A stretch of 64,000 bases of DNA, taken from positions 2,975,501 through 3,039,500 of the forward strand of contig NC_011146.1 in assembly GCF_000020725.1 (NCBI RefSeq), read 5' to 3'. Positions 1 to 9,332 of this stretch are shown here, piece after piece. The translations under genes and the position numbers were made by a program. The notes beneath the pieces were generated by a model. The model had not been told where the DNA came from. It saw only the letters and a list, made by a program, of their open reading frames with translations, and made no database searches. The DNA is from Citrifermentans bemidjiense Bem (lineage in GTDB: Bacteria; Desulfobacterota; Desulfuromonadia; Geobacterales; Geobacteraceae). Position 1 is the stretch's first letter. Each line of letters opens with the position of its first letter.

Positions 1-16
1 AATTTGGCGGCCATGA

Positions 17-1273
17 TCACTCCAAAGGCTGGCGGCGACGAGAGACCTCGTCGTAGAGCCGGGCATGACGGCCGGCGACCAGTGATGACTCGAATTGTCT
101 CTCCGCTTTCTCTCTGGACAGGCACGACATTTCGTTGCGCAGAAGGTCATCCTTGAGAACCCGGGCGACAGCATCGGAAAAGTCTACCGGCTCAAGAGCT
201 GCGGCCAGAAAACCGTTCCCGCCATGCTCGATGAGATCGGGCATGCCTCCTACAGCAAAGGCGACGCAGGGAAGGCCGCAGGCGATGGCTTCGAGAACCA
301 TGTTGGAGAGGTTCTCCTCCCTGGAGGGGGCCACGAAAAGATCGGCTGCCCCGTAAGCCAACGAAAGGGTTATCTCATCATGCAGCATGCCGAGGTAGTG
401 GACAGGAAGCCCGAAATCCGGAACGACAGACGGCCGTGACGCACCCATGATAACCAGCTCGGCATCAGGCGAACTCTGTTTAAGCCGGCAAAGCGCAGTC
501 TGGAGCAGATCGAACCCTTTGCGCCGGTCACTGCTGCCGTCCATCGCCCCGGTCAAGATGATCTTTTTCCCCTTGGGAAGGGAAAGTATGTCGCGGCAAA
601 ACCCCTTGTCGCGCGATCTGAAACGGGTCAGGTCGACGCCGTTCGGGATCACCTCAATGTCTTTGTTCTTGAACAGGAGGCTTTTCTTCGCGCACTCCCC
701 GAGCCAGCGGCTGGGAGCTACAACAGTCATCTGGATGGCGTCCCAACACCTCACCTTGCGACTGAAGTTCCACCTGGAAAGGTCGTGAGGCCCGGATGAG
801 GAGAGGAGCGGACAGCAGCCGCAGCCGACGAGGTACCGGTCACAGCCATCCGAATAGTGGCACCCGCCCGTAAAAGGCCACATGTCGTGCAAGGTCCAGA
901 CGATTGGGGCATCTATGGCGGCAAGCGTCTCGATGCGCAGGAATCCGTAAGAGACCCAATGCAGATGCACGACGTCGGGGTTCAGTGCCGTCACTCGCGC
1001 CGTCAGCGCATCGGGCCAAACGGCGGAGGAGAACAAGGATTTCCGGCGTCCCGGGTAGAGGCAAAGGGGGACCGCGTCGAAATTGGCCCTGATCCTGGAA
1101 AGGAGGTAGTCGCTCTTGGTCTGGGGCCCGATCACCGCGAAATCGTCGGTTTTCTTCTCCTGTACCAGCATGCGGCTGTCCACGCCGGCTTGCCTTAACC
1201 CCTCGTGCAGCCGATAGGCGGCCCGGGCGGCTCCGCCGAAGATGTCGAAGGTACTGATGAGAAGTGGGTTCAC
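17..1273 (-). CDS. Glycosyltransferase family 4 (GT-B fold)
   Basis: Predicted cytoplasmic sugar transferase of 418 residues for surface polysaccharide assembly. The N-terminus has the Gly-rich acceptor-side loop FGGAARAA. The C-terminal half has the GT4 EX7E signature in EENLSNMVLE (about residue 340), followed by ACGLPCVAF. An HLHW stretch near residue 103 is usual in WcaC-like members. The start is GTG, overlapping the upstream methyltransferase stop as GTGA, so the two are probably translationally coupled. This is the last gene of the locus visible in the window; the operon may continue leftward. Donor and acceptor sugars cannot be told. Confidence 0.85.
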   Translation of the reverse strand: MNPLLISTFDIFGGAARAAYRLHEGLRQAGVDSRMLVQEKKTDDFAVIGPQTKSDYLLSRIRANFDAVPLCLYPGRRKSLFSSAVWPDALTARVTALNPDVVHLHWVSYGFLRIETLAAIDAPIVWTLHDMWPFTGGCHYSDGCDRYLVGCGCCPLLSSSGPHDLSRWNFSRKVRCWDAIQMTVVAPSRWLGECAKKSLLFKNKDIEVIPNGVDLTRFRSRDKGFCRDILSLPKGKKIILTGAMDGSSDRRKGFDLLQTALCRLKQSSPDAELVIMGASRPSVVPDFGLPVHYLGMLHDEITLSLAYGAADLFVAPSREENLSNMVLEAIACGLPCVAFAVGGMPDLIEHGGNGFLAAALEPVDFSDAVARVLKDDLLRNEMSCLSREKAERQFESSLVAGRHARLYDEVSRRRQPLE

Positions 1274-2115
1274 GGCTTGCCCCCTTCCATTACCAGGGAA
1301 TCGGGCTTGCGGACGACACCATCTACCACGTCCAGTCCGTACCGTGCAAAACCGGGAATGCGGCTCTCGAAAGCCGTCGTCACGCTGGGGTCCATAAAGC
1401 CGGCGTCAGTCATGAGGCGTTCCAGCGAAAACCGGTCGTACATCCACTGGTGAATCTCGCCTGAAGCCCGGAACAGCCCAGCTTCAAAGGCGCTCCTGCC
1501 TTGAGAGCCGGCAATCAGGAAAACTCCCCATGCGGCCAGCAACGTCCTGACCTTCCAGAGCCAGCGGCGCAAAGCGGCCTTCGGATCCGCGGTGAGCCTG
1601 CCGGGGGGGATCTCTTCCCAATAGGCAGCAGCTTCGCCACCCATTCTCTGCGCCACGAAGGCGGAATGCCTGGTCCCGGGTCTGCGGAGGAACTCCTCCA
1701 TGCGCCCGCCGCTGTCGACCCGGACGCACTGATCGTACAACTCCAGCATCATCCAGTCGTAATCGTCTGCCGCATCTGGCGTCTGCCCGAGTTTTTCCAG
1801 ATACAGCCTTGCTATCTGCTCCAGATCCGGCACCAATATCCGGAGGGTTCCGCCAGGTTTCAGGACACGGTGGCACTCGCGCATAAAGGGGAGCGCCTTC
1901 TCCGGCAGCAGGTGCTCCAGCAGGTGGGAGTGGTAGACCACGTCGAAGCTCTCGTCGGGGAAAGGAAGCCCCTGGGTAACGTCCCGGCACTCGACCGACC
2001 GGCTTCCCCGCAAGTCCAGGTTGGTCCAGTCAGGATGCGATGTGTCGCCGCAACCCACGTTCAGCATCATGAGAGGTTCCCTGCCGGCGGTCCGTATGTC
2101 GGGAGTAAGCGTCAT
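1270..2115 (-). CDS. Class I SAM-dependent methyltransferase
   Basis: Predicted methyltransferase of 281 residues. The SAM-binding motif I is LNVGCGDTSHPDWTNLD near the N-terminus, and a post-I region FDVVYHSHLLEHL is typical of the Methyltransf_11 family. The middle and C-terminus are not recognised. ATG overlaps the stop of the upstream glycosyltransferase by 4 bp. Context suggests methylation of a glycan residue or lipid-linked intermediate, which is inference from neighbours. Confidence 0.8.
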   Translation of the reverse strand: MTLTPDIRTAGREPLMMLNVGCGDTSHPDWTNLDLRGSRSVECRDVTQGLPFPDESFDVVYHSHLLEHLLPEKALPFMRECHRVLKPGGTLRILVPDLEQIARLYLEKLGQTPDAADDYDWMMLELYDQCVRVDSGGRMEEFLRRPGTRHSAFVAQRMGGEAAAYWEEIPPGRLTADPKAALRRWLWKVRTLLAAWGVFLIAGSQGRSAFEAGLFRASGEIHQWMYDRFSLERLMTDAGFMDPSVTTAFESRIPGFARYGLDVVDGVVRKPDSLVMEGGKP

Positions 2116-3011
2116 AGTGAGAATCTCGTGGTTAATTTGCGCAGTAGGTAACGGAACAGCCCAGGGTTCAGCTCCCTGAAAAACTTTTCCATTGCGGCGG
2201 CAACCGTGGCATCCGCGGCAAGCGGTACGTCCCCTATCAGGACCGCCGTATCCGAGAGGGTGACGTCAAAGTGGGAGGCGCCTTGGCAATTCACCCCGCT
2301 TCCGTCATGGCCTATGTTGTTGACCAGGGATCTGCCGGGAAAAAGCATGAGCCTGCCCGCGAGAAAGAGCGAGGCGTGCCACCGCACAGCCCACGAGTCA
2401 ACCTTGCCGCGGCACTGGTCCTCAAGCATCCGGGTGTAGGGATAGGCGCCCCGCATGTCGAACTCGTGGCTAAGGCCCCTCTTGCCGATTTCCGATAGGA
2501 GCTTTTCCCCCGAGGGCTCGAAGAGCTGCCAGCCCCTGCGCCAGGTACCCCACCCCCAGCAGGCCGTGTAGTTCAAGAGAAAGGTTTCGGCGGTTTTTAT
2601 GCCCAGAGGAAAGGAGTATCCGCTTACCGACGCCACCCTCTCCTCGTCCCGGTAGCGGCGCAATGCGTCACGCATGAACTTCAGAAAATAGGGAGAGGTG
2701 ACCAGATCGTCTTCCAGCACGATTATGGAATCGTACTCATCGAGGACCAAGCAGATCCCCCTTGTCAGGGAGGCGGCAAGACCTGCGTTCGCCTCGCTCT
2801 CGATCACCTCTACCGATGAAAATCCGTCGACGCCCTTAAGATAGGCTCGAACCTCGTTGACGGCGTCGAGATCGCGCTCGCTTTTGGGACCGTCGCAAAA
2901 GACGTAGAGGGGACTCTTGTCCGCACCATGGTTCTTTTGCAGTGCCTCGACGGTGCGCCTGGTGTGGGTCAGGCGGTTATACGCGAACAGAGCTATCGGC
3001 GGAGCGTCCAT
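2112..3011 (-). CDS. Glycosyltransferase with GT-A fold
   Basis: Predicted sugar transferase of 299 residues. The N-terminus PPIALFAYNRLTHTRRTVEA is the nucleotide-binding strand of GNT-I/GT2-like enzymes, and VLEDDLVTSPYF holds the metal-binding acidic motif. The open frame extends upstream to 3200, but that part lies inside the preceding gene. The start at 3011 is chosen because AGAAGGTGA sits just before it and it follows the upstream stop by only a few bases. Substrate unknown. Confidence 0.78.
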   Translation of the reverse strand: MDAPPIALFAYNRLTHTRRTVEALQKNHGADKSPLYVFCDGPKSERDLDAVNEVRAYLKGVDGFSSVEVIESEANAGLAASLTRGICLVLDEYDSIIVLEDDLVTSPYFLKFMRDALRRYRDEERVASVSGYSFPLGIKTAETFLLNYTACWGWGTWRRGWQLFEPSGEKLLSEIGKRGLSHEFDMRGAYPYTRMLEDQCRGKVDSWAVRWHASLFLAGRLMLFPGRSLVNNIGHDGSGVNCQGASHFDVTLSDTAVLIGDVPLAADATVAAAMEKFFRELNPGLFRYLLRKLTTRFSL

Positions 3012-3015
3012 GGTT

Positions 3016-4260
3016 TCACCTTCTGACTGCGTCTGTTCCGTCATGGCTCTGACTGTCATCGAACGGCACGTTGGCGTCCGCCCCCGTGGTTGTTTCACGC
3101 GACAGATAGGCATAGACGCTGCGCAGGTTATTCTCGCAGCGATAGAACCTCTCGAAGGCGGACAAGGCGTTCTCGCGGTAACCTTCGTAATCCGCCTCAA
3201 TCCTCTCTACTGCCGCCGGCAGCTCGGACATGTCCCGGATCAACTCCCCACAGCGGTAATGTTCCATCAGCAGTTCGTAGCTCTCGTTCGCGTAGGCTAT
3301 AACAGGCACGCCGGATTGCAGGTACAGCGCCATCTTTTCGGAGGAAAAAGCGGTGAGCCTGTCGTTCACCACGTTGTTCCGATAGAAGGAAAGCCCTATG
3401 TGGGCGGAAGCGATCAAGGCAGGAACCTCGCTATCATCCACGAAACCGCAGGAAAAAATCACCCTCTCGTTGCGCCGCTCTTCGCTAGTGATGTCCTGGG
3501 CCACCGGACCGTGCAGCACCACCTCGAAACTGCTGTCGATACCACAGGCATGCCGGATCACTTCGTCGATGCCTCTGTTACGGCTCACGCTGCCGAAATA
3601 CAGGATGATCTTCCTGGCCGGATCGAGGGAAAGACGGTCATGCAAAAAGCGGCTCCCCTCCCTGAACGCAGGCCCCGACACGGAGACTGGCAGGTATATC
3701 ACGTCCATGGAAGCGTCGAGGCCGTTGCTCTTCAACAACACCGCTCCCCTTGCGGCATCCTGAACGATGGTTGCCGCGGCTTTAGCATGCCAGAGACGCT
3801 CTTCTTCCCTTAGTGCCACGAATTCGCTTTTCCCATCGAAGGCGGGGTGCCCCTCGACGTACAACTCGAGGCTGTAATAGAGCAAGGGAACCTCAAGCAC
3901 GGCGGATACGCGCCCCGCCCAGATCAACCCCTTTTTTTCGACGCCAATAAGGTAGTCATACCCGGCAGCGCCCATGACTTCCAGGGAGCGCCTGACGACG
4001 CAATCGCGCACCGGCCCATCCTGTGCGCCGCAGCCGATCATCTTTCGAATCCGGTCCAGAACCTTTTTCACCCTCCCCCTATCGAGGCGGACCACTTTCA
4101 CCGAGGAGCCGGAAAGAAACCTGGAGAGGTTGACGAACCCTGTGTCGCAATCGTACAGGAACAGATCGACGGCGAAGTCGTGGCCGGCAAGCCCCGAAGC
4201 AAGGCTCAGTGTGTGGCTTTGCAGCGGCCATTCGTACTGGAAAATCGCGATTCTCTTCAT
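3016..4260 (-). CDS. Glycosyltransferase (GT4-like, GT-B fold)
   Basis: A 414-residue protein beginning MKRIAIFQYEWP. A mid-protein IILYFGSVSRNRGIDEVI is the usual start of the C-terminal nucleotide-sugar domain. Near the C-terminus FSSEKMALYLQSGVPVIAY resembles the GT4 donor-site helix, though the canonical EX7E pair is not perfect. It lies 4 bp after the upstream methyltransferase. Family assignment is fairly safe; substrate is unknown. Confidence 0.75.
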   Translation of the reverse strand: MKRIAIFQYEWPLQSHTLSLASGLAGHDFAVDLFLYDCDTGFVNLSRFLSGSSVKVVRLDRGRVKKVLDRIRKMIGCGAQDGPVRDCVVRRSLEVMGAAGYDYLIGVEKKGLIWAGRVSAVLEVPLLYYSLELYVEGHPAFDGKSEFVALREEERLWHAKAAATIVQDAARGAVLLKSNGLDASMDVIYLPVSVSGPAFREGSRFLHDRLSLDPARKIILYFGSVSRNRGIDEVIRHACGIDSSFEVVLHGPVAQDITSEERRNERVIFSCGFVDDSEVPALIASAHIGLSFYRNNVVNDRLTAFSSEKMALYLQSGVPVIAYANESYELLMEHYRCGELIRDMSELPAAVERIEADYEGYRENALSAFERFYRCENNLRSVYAYLSRETTTGADANVPFDDSQSHDGTDAVRR

Positions 4261-4264
4261 CCCT

Positions 4265-5038
4265 TCACGCCACGACCCCGGCGAAAAGCACCGCCCAAGT
4301 CCCGCTTCCCGGCTCGTTGCCGGTACCCCACTCCTCGCTCCCCGTCATTTCCATGCCGTGTGCGGCAAATAGCCCTTCGACCTCAGGCATGAACAGATAG
4401 CGCATGGTGTGCGTTTCCTTGAGAGTAGATACTCTTCCCGTTGCCTTTTCCGTTATCAGCACCTGGTAATTGACGTCCACGGTATTGGCGTTGTAGTGCA
4501 CTTCAGGCTCTGCGATGCGGACAACCTCGATGACGTCATCCTCGAGCCGTTTCACCCGGACCACCGGAGGGTCAGAGAGCACAGCGGGGCCGTACCAGCA
4601 GTCGAAGAGGAATAGTCCCCCCGGAGCGACATGCGCCTTCGCAGTGGCAAAGGCTTTGTGCAGGTCGTCATTGGTGGACTGGTAGCTCATGACGTGAAAA
4701 AGCGAGATAACGACGTCAAAGGTTTCGCCCAGTCGCACCGTGCGAACATCTCCCTGAAGAAAACGGAGCGCGGCCGGCGCGGGACCAGGATGCATGTCCG
4801 TAAGACGCTTGGCTGCCACTGCCAGCATTTCCTCAGAGAGGTCAAGCCCGGTGACCTGGTACCCGAGCTTCATCAGTTCGAAGTCGTGTCTGCCGGTGCC
4901 GCATCCAAGGTTGAGGATCCTCTTGGCGCCCGGGGAGTGCTTGCGGATCAGCTCATCGATATAACGCGCCTCGCCGGCGTAATCCTTATCCTTGTAAAGG
5001 AGGTCGTAATAGTGGGAGTAAGCACCGAAGCAGTTCAT
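4265..5038 (-). CDS. Class I SAM-dependent methyltransferase
   Basis: A 257-residue protein with a clear SAM motif I (ILNLGCGTGRHDFELMKLG, about residues 41-59) and acidic loop VTGLDLSEEML. The N-terminus FGAYSHYYDLLYKDKDYAGE resembles small-molecule or sugar methyltransferases near nucleotide-sugar genes. ATG overlaps the upstream aminotransferase stop by 4 bp. A deoxysugar N- or O-methyltransferase acting after the aminotransferase is plausible but unproven. Confidence 0.8.
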   Translation of the reverse strand: MNCFGAYSHYYDLLYKDKDYAGEARYIDELIRKHSPGAKRILNLGCGTGRHDFELMKLGYQVTGLDLSEEMLAVAAKRLTDMHPGPAPAALRFLQGDVRTVRLGETFDVVISLFHVMSYQSTNDDLHKAFATAKAHVAPGGLFLFDCWYGPAVLSDPPVVRVKRLEDDVIEVVRIAEPEVHYNANTVDVNYQVLITEKATGRVSTLKETHTMRYLFMPEVEGLFAAHGMEMTGSEEWGTGNEPGSGTWAVLFAGVVA

Positions 5039-6153
5039 CCGAGCACCTCTTTTACTCCCTTTGCCACCTTTTCGATATCAGGTTCAGTCAAAGCCATGCC
5101 GCTTGGGAGATAGAACCCGCGGCGAGCCAGGCGTTCCGCGACGGGGTAGCGCTCGGCAGGGAACAAGCCGAGTTTCTCGAACACGGGCTGCTGGTGCATA
5201 GGCCAGAAGAAAGGGCGGGTGCCGATGCCAAGGGCTGCAAGCCGCTTCATCGCCTCTTCCGCATCAAACGGCACCGAGTCTTCCAGCACCACCCCGTACA
5301 CCCAGTATATGTTTTCGGCGTAGCCGGTCCGGGGAAGGGGGGTCTGGATTCCCGCTGTTTCTCCGAGGAGCTCCGTGTAGCGCCTCCCCATGGCCCGCTT
5401 GCGGGCGACGAACCAGTCAAGCCTTTCAAGCTGCGCGAGCCCCAGTGCCGCCTGCAGGTTGGTCATGCGGTAGTTCCAGCCGAGTTCCTCGTGCACGAAA
5501 CGCTTATGCGCCTGGAAGCAGAGGTTGCGCAACCCCCTGCAGCGCTCGGCTAGATCCGGGTCGTCGCAGACGACCATGCCCCCTTCACCGGTCGTAATGT
5601 GCTTGTTGGGATAAAAGCTGAAGGTGCTGATGTCGCCGAATGAGCCACAAGACCTGCCACGGCAGGCCTGGCCGTGCATCTGTGCCGCGTCCTCGATTAT
5701 CCTTAGATCATGTTTTCGGGCCAACTCCAGGATCGGGTCGACATCGACAGGGAGGCCGTAGAGGTGCACCACCATGATGGCCTTGGTACGCTCGGTGATC
5801 CTGGCGGCGACCTGCTCCGCCGACATGTTCCAGGTGACCGGGTCCGCATCAACCAATACGGGCGTGGCGCCGGCCCGCACCACCGAGGCGGCGCAGGAGA
5901 TGATGGTAAAGGCCGGAAGGATAACCTCGTCCCCGGGCCCAAGCCGCAGGGCGTGGACTGCAATGTCGAGCGCGCCCGAACCGTTGGCGACGGCTACGCC
6001 TTGCTGCCGCCCTACCCTCCCGGCGAACCGCTCCTCGAACTGACGTACGAAGGGCCCTTCGGAGGAGATCCAGCCGGTATCGATGCACTCCTGAAGGTAC
6101 TTCTTTTCGTTGCCGTCCAGCAGGGGCTCATTGACAGGTATGAAGTCACTCAA
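5035..6153 (-). CDS. DegT/DnrJ/EryC1/StrS-family sugar aminotransferase
   Basis: A PLP-dependent enzyme of 372 residues predicted to aminate a keto-sugar nucleotide. The Schiff-base lysine is in FSFYPNKHITTGEGG (about residue 185), with the cofactor Asp/Gln pair in IIEDAAQMHG. VNEPLLDGNEKKYLQECIDTG is the family N-terminus. The start appears to be TTG, with only weak ribosome-binding signal. It is a paralogue of the enzyme at 11168-12265. Exact sugar product unknown; no 4,6-dehydratase is in the window. Confidence 0.88.
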   Translation of the reverse strand: MSDFIPVNEPLLDGNEKKYLQECIDTGWISSEGPFVRQFEERFAGRVGRQQGVAVANGSGALDIAVHALRLGPGDEVILPAFTIISCAASVVRAGATPVLVDADPVTWNMSAEQVAARITERTKAIMVVHLYGLPVDVDPILELARKHDLRIIEDAAQMHGQACRGRSCGSFGDISTFSFYPNKHITTGEGGMVVCDDPDLAERCRGLRNLCFQAHKRFVHEELGWNYRMTNLQAALGLAQLERLDWFVARKRAMGRRYTELLGETAGIQTPLPRTGYAENIYWVYGVVLEDSVPFDAEEAMKRLAALGIGTRPFFWPMHQQPVFEKLGLFPAERYPVAERLARRGFYLPSGMALTEPDIEKVAKGVKEVLG

Positions 6154-6586
6154 TGGGTTTCACCACGGCATCTGCTGCGGTTATGCCAGAAAAGCGGGTC
6201 TTGTCGGCCTCGCCGGCGTAAGGTCCCTGCTTCACCTCGACCATCTCGATCTCCTCCAGGGCCTCGAAGCCGTGTCCGCCGGAAGCAAGGAGAATGACGT
6301 CTCCGGCCTCCAGTATCCTGCTTTCCAAATAGCTCCTGTCCTCGTCGTAAAAGTCGACGCGCAGACGCCCCCGCTTGAGAAACAGGACTTCCTGGGTGTA
6401 AAAAACCTCGCGCAGGACAGGGTTGTGCACGTGGGGCAGGATGATCGCCCCGGCGGGATGCTTCATGTAGGCTAACTGCTGAGAGAACGCGTCGGGCGTG
6501 AAGAAGTGGACTCCCGGTTTAGCGAACGAGTTCGTGATGATTATGGCCAATAGAGTGCCGGCGTGGTTCACCTGCTCAAATATCAC
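6146..6586 (-). CDS. Small cupin-fold protein of a sugar-nucleotide locus
   Basis: A 146-residue single-domain cupin. Metal-binding cupin motif 1 is recognisable in LPHVHNPVLREVFYTQEVLF and motif 2 around AGDVILLASGGHGFEA; the tail ends VEVKQGPYAGEADKTRF. Similar proteins sit beside DegT aminotransferases, as here, but it does not match the FdtA/QdtA ketoisomerase pattern well, so no reaction is claimed. The GTG start forms GTGA with the upstream stop and has GGAGG 4 nt before it, preferred over the TTG 12 bp earlier. Confidence 0.7.
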   Translation of the reverse strand: MIFEQVNHAGTLLAIIITNSFAKPGVHFFTPDAFSQQLAYMKHPAGAIILPHVHNPVLREVFYTQEVLFLKRGRLRVDFYDEDRSYLESRILEAGDVILLASGGHGFEALEEIEMVEVKQGPYAGEADKTRFSGITAADAVVKPIE

Positions 6587-7449
6587 ACTACCTCCCAAGG
6601 TAACTCAAGGAGCTCCGCTCTCTTGGCATCACGTGCCGCCAGCACCTTCGGATGCGTCAGGCATGATTCCACCGAAACCTCTGGTAGGAGGGAGCCTGCC
6701 AGGTCATTGCGCACAAAGAAGGCGTTGAATCCGTATCTGTTGCACCCCACCAGGCGGTATCCTTTACGGCGCGCCAGCTTGACAAAGGCAGCCAGACTCG
6801 CCCCGAAATAATCAGGATGAACTGAGAACCTGTCGAAGTCCGGGCGGTACGGCACTGTCACAGCCTCGTCGTGATAAAAGAGATCCTGGTACTCGACCAT
6901 TACCACACGCGGCGATACTGCATCAAGGCTTTCCCAAAGCCAGTAGTCGACGCCGTCCACATCAAGTGATAAGAGATCGATCTCGCCGAAGAACCCCTCC
7001 CCAGTTATCAGCTGATTGATGTTTTCCGCAGTGACCCAGGCCTGCCGGATGCGCGGGGGGGCTAGCCTTGTGTCCGGATGACGCTGGTAAAAGATCCCCG
7101 ATTCCGCTACCTGCTTGGCATTCCCCTCGATGAGCAAGGCATGGCAGCCCCAGTTGGTTATGAGATTGGTGGTGTTACCGCCTACCGGCGCCCCAGCGGC
7201 TATGTCCAGCACCACCCTGTTGGTGAAGCCGATCAGGGCAAAAAGATAGAGGAGCAGGCCGTCCTCGTCGGTTTGCGAATAGACCCTGAACCCGGTATCC
7301 CTGAAGCAAGGAAGCGCGCAACCGCGGGACACTATCTCCTGGTACTGGAAAAAGAGGTTACGCTGGACCGGCTGACTGTTCTGTCGCGATTCAAATGGCA
7401 GCGAGGCGTCTACCGCCTTTCCCAATTTCCTCAGCACGAAATCTTTCAT
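6583..7449 (-). CDS. FkbM-like protein (paralogue of 12267-13193)
   Basis: A 288-residue protein of the methyltransferase-like group often called FkbM-related. FRVYSQTDEDGLLLYL is followed by a Rossmann-like VVLDIAAGAPVGGNTTNL and an acidic strand DLLSLDVDGVDYWLWES. The block DVDGxDYW...VTVPYxPxFDRF is shared almost word for word with the protein at 12267-13193, so the two are paralogues. ATG at 7449 has GGAG 5 nt upstream; a GTG at 7467 overlapping the previous stop is possible. A glycan methylation role is inference. Confidence 0.7.
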   Translation of the reverse strand: MKDFVLRKLGKAVDASLPFESRQNSQPVQRNLFFQYQEIVSRGCALPCFRDTGFRVYSQTDEDGLLLYLFALIGFTNRVVLDIAAGAPVGGNTTNLITNWGCHALLIEGNAKQVAESGIFYQRHPDTRLAPPRIRQAWVTAENINQLITGEGFFGEIDLLSLDVDGVDYWLWESLDAVSPRVVMVEYQDLFYHDEAVTVPYRPDFDRFSVHPDYFGASLAAFVKLARRKGYRLVGCNRYGFNAFFVRNDLAGSLLPEVSVESCLTHPKVLAARDAKRAELLELPWEVV

Positions 7450-7463
7450 GACATCTCCGTAGA

Positions 7464-8480
7464 TCACAACTTTGTTACCGCGTCCTTGAAGTCGTTCGTG
7501 TCACTGTTCAGCCAGTCGTCGACCTCGACGATTCTACGGAAGTCGTCATCAAAGTACAATTTTTTATCGTAGACGTTGCGGTTGTGGAGATAGGCGATGC
7601 GCGCCGGCAGGAAGTGCCATGATTCCAGGCCGAGCAGGATCTTCGCCATGGTGACGGCAACCAGTTTCACGGCGCCCACCGTGGAGCGCTTGAACATCTC
7701 CGGGATAATCCGCCCTCTCAGCCGGTGGCTGCGGTACGCCGTGTAGGAATCGCAGAACCCCTGGTTGCCGATCCTCTTGAGTAGGTACTTTGCCGTCATC
7801 CTCTGTGGTGGGATAAGGTGGCGAATCACGGAGCGGCCGGTATAGGCGAACTGGTACCCCAGGGCTTTCACCTTAAGATTCAGTCCGGTCTCGCCATCGC
7901 CGATCCAGGTGCCGGCCGTATTCTCGGGGTTGAAACCTCCGGCGGCAAAAAATGCCTCTCGGCGAATGCCCTGATGACAACTGTAGACCATGTCGTTGCG
8001 GGAAACGATGAGTTCCTCTGCCTTGTTCCGGGCAGTGAGGCTCAGGTACCCGTTCCACAGGTGACGCTTGACCCAGGCGGGCGGCTCAGCCTGGAACTCG
8101 GGAAGTATCAGCCCCGTGGCACAGCCGACTTCCGGGAAAAGCTCGAACACCCGGACCAGTTCGGATAGAAGCATCGGGTCAGCCACCATGTCGTCGTCGG
8201 TGAAATAAAGGATGGAGCCCTTCGCCTTTTTCGCCGCGCTGTTGCGGGCATAATGGACGCCCTGGCGCGGCTCGAAATGGTAGGAGACGTACACGGACCG
8301 GTCGCAGAGATAGGAAGCCGCCACCTCACGCGTTTGGTCCGTGGAGTTGTTGTCCGCGACGATGATCTCGAAGAGATCCTTGGGGTAGTCCTGTGCAAGG
8401 AAGCTGTCCAACGTGAGCGGGAGCAGTTGCGACCGGTTGTAGGTCGGGATGATGATCGATATGAAGGGAAGATGCTCCAT
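7464..8480 (-). CDS. Glycosyltransferase family 2
   Basis: A 338-residue GT-A glycosyltransferase. The N-terminal nucleotide-binding strand is ISIIIPTYNRSQLLPLTL; the second strand is IVADNNSTDQTREV; the metal-binding DDD is in LYFTDDDMVADPML. There is no membrane segment, so it is probably cytoplasmic at the inner face. ATG directly follows the stop of the neighbouring GT2. Acts in polysaccharide chain building by context; sugar unknown. Confidence 0.88.
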   Translation of the reverse strand: MEHLPFISIIIPTYNRSQLLPLTLDSFLAQDYPKDLFEIIVADNNSTDQTREVAASYLCDRSVYVSYHFEPRQGVHYARNSAAKKAKGSILYFTDDDMVADPMLLSELVRVFELFPEVGCATGLILPEFQAEPPAWVKRHLWNGYLSLTARNKAEELIVSRNDMVYSCHQGIRREAFFAAGGFNPENTAGTWIGDGETGLNLKVKALGYQFAYTGRSVIRHLIPPQRMTAKYLLKRIGNQGFCDSYTAYRSHRLRGRIIPEMFKRSTVGAVKLVAVTMAKILLGLESWHFLPARIAYLHNRNVYDKKLYFDDDFRRIVEVDDWLNSDTNDFKDAVTKL

Positions 8481-9332
8481 CTAAAGCTTATCCTCGGCGG
8501 CGAAAGGGCGTCGAATCAGGCGCACGGCCCTGATCCACGCCTCGATGGCCAGCAGGTAGACACGGTAATAAAGGGGTTGCTGTTGCCGGTAGCGCAGGGT
8601 CATCTGTTTCACTCTCGTCCCGTTGCCACCGGACTTATCGTCCTCATAGGTCTTGGTCCCTTCCAGATACCTGTAATTTCCCCAGGTCTCGTCCAGGTAG
8701 GTGACCTTTGCCTTCTGCACGGCCTGGAAGATGAACTGCAGGTCCATGCCGAAATGCTCGCCAGTGTCGTACATCCCGATCCGCTGGTGCAACGACTTGT
8801 GGTAGAAATAGGCGGACGGGTTCATCGGGAAGGCCTCCAGGAACCTCCCCAGCAGCAGGTTCTTCAGGCCGATCTGCGCCGGACGGCTCACGAACCAGAG
8901 CCTGCCCTCGTTGTCCCAGACGTTGCAGTTGCCCACGAGCAGGCTTGGCGCCGGCAGCCCTTGGAAAATTTCCACGATGCGGCAGAGGATATCGGGCTCG
9001 TAGTAATCGTCCGCATTCAGAAAACCAACGATGCTTCCGCGCGCCATGGCGATCGCTTTGTTCATGGCATGCGACTGCCCCTCGTCCTTTTCCGACACCC
9101 ACCTGATATGTGGATTGACTGCCGCGTACTTGCTGATGATTTCAGCGGTGCTGTCGGTGGAGCCGCCATCGATGATGATGTGCTCGATGCCGGGGCAGTT
9201 TTGGCCTATCACGTTCCGTATGCAGAACTCGATATAGTCCGCACCGTTGTAAACAGGCGTGATAATGCTTAAAAAGCAGGACTCCTCAGACGAAGCTTCC
9301 TGCCTGTACTGGCGCTCGCCTCCACCGCTCAA
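8481..9332 (-). CDS. Glycosyltransferase family 2
   Basis: A 283-residue GT2 enzyme with LSIITPVYNGADYI, HIIIDGGSTDSTAEI and the metal-binding FLNADDYYEPDI. The QSHAMNKAIAMARG stretch is typical of WcaA/SpsA-like transferases. The likely start is TTG, overlapping the upstream gene's stop (TTGA) with GGAGG about 9 nt upstream; no ATG lies before the first catalytic strand. Substrate not predictable. Confidence 0.86.
   Translation of the reverse strand: MSGGGERQYRQEASSEESCFLSIITPVYNGADYIEFCIRNVIGQNCPGIEHIIIDGGSTDSTAEIISKYAAVNPHIRWVSEKDEGQSHAMNKAIAMARGSIVGFLNADDYYEPDILCRIVEIFQGLPAPSLLVGNCNVWDNEGRLWFVSRPAQIGLKNLLLGRFLEAFPMNPSAYFYHKSLHQRIGMYDTGEHFGMDLQFIFQAVQKAKVTYLDETWGNYRYLEGTKTYEDDKSGGNGTRVKQMTLRYRQQQPLYYRVYLLAIEAWIRAVRLIRRPFAAEDKL

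Noticed and set aside
6146-6586. Cupin as FdtA/QdtA sugar 3,4-ketoisomerase
   Set aside because: It neighbours an aminotransferase, as FdtA does, but lacks the FdtA-type RGxHAHK motif; its HVHN...GPYxGxxDK pattern belongs to another cupin group.
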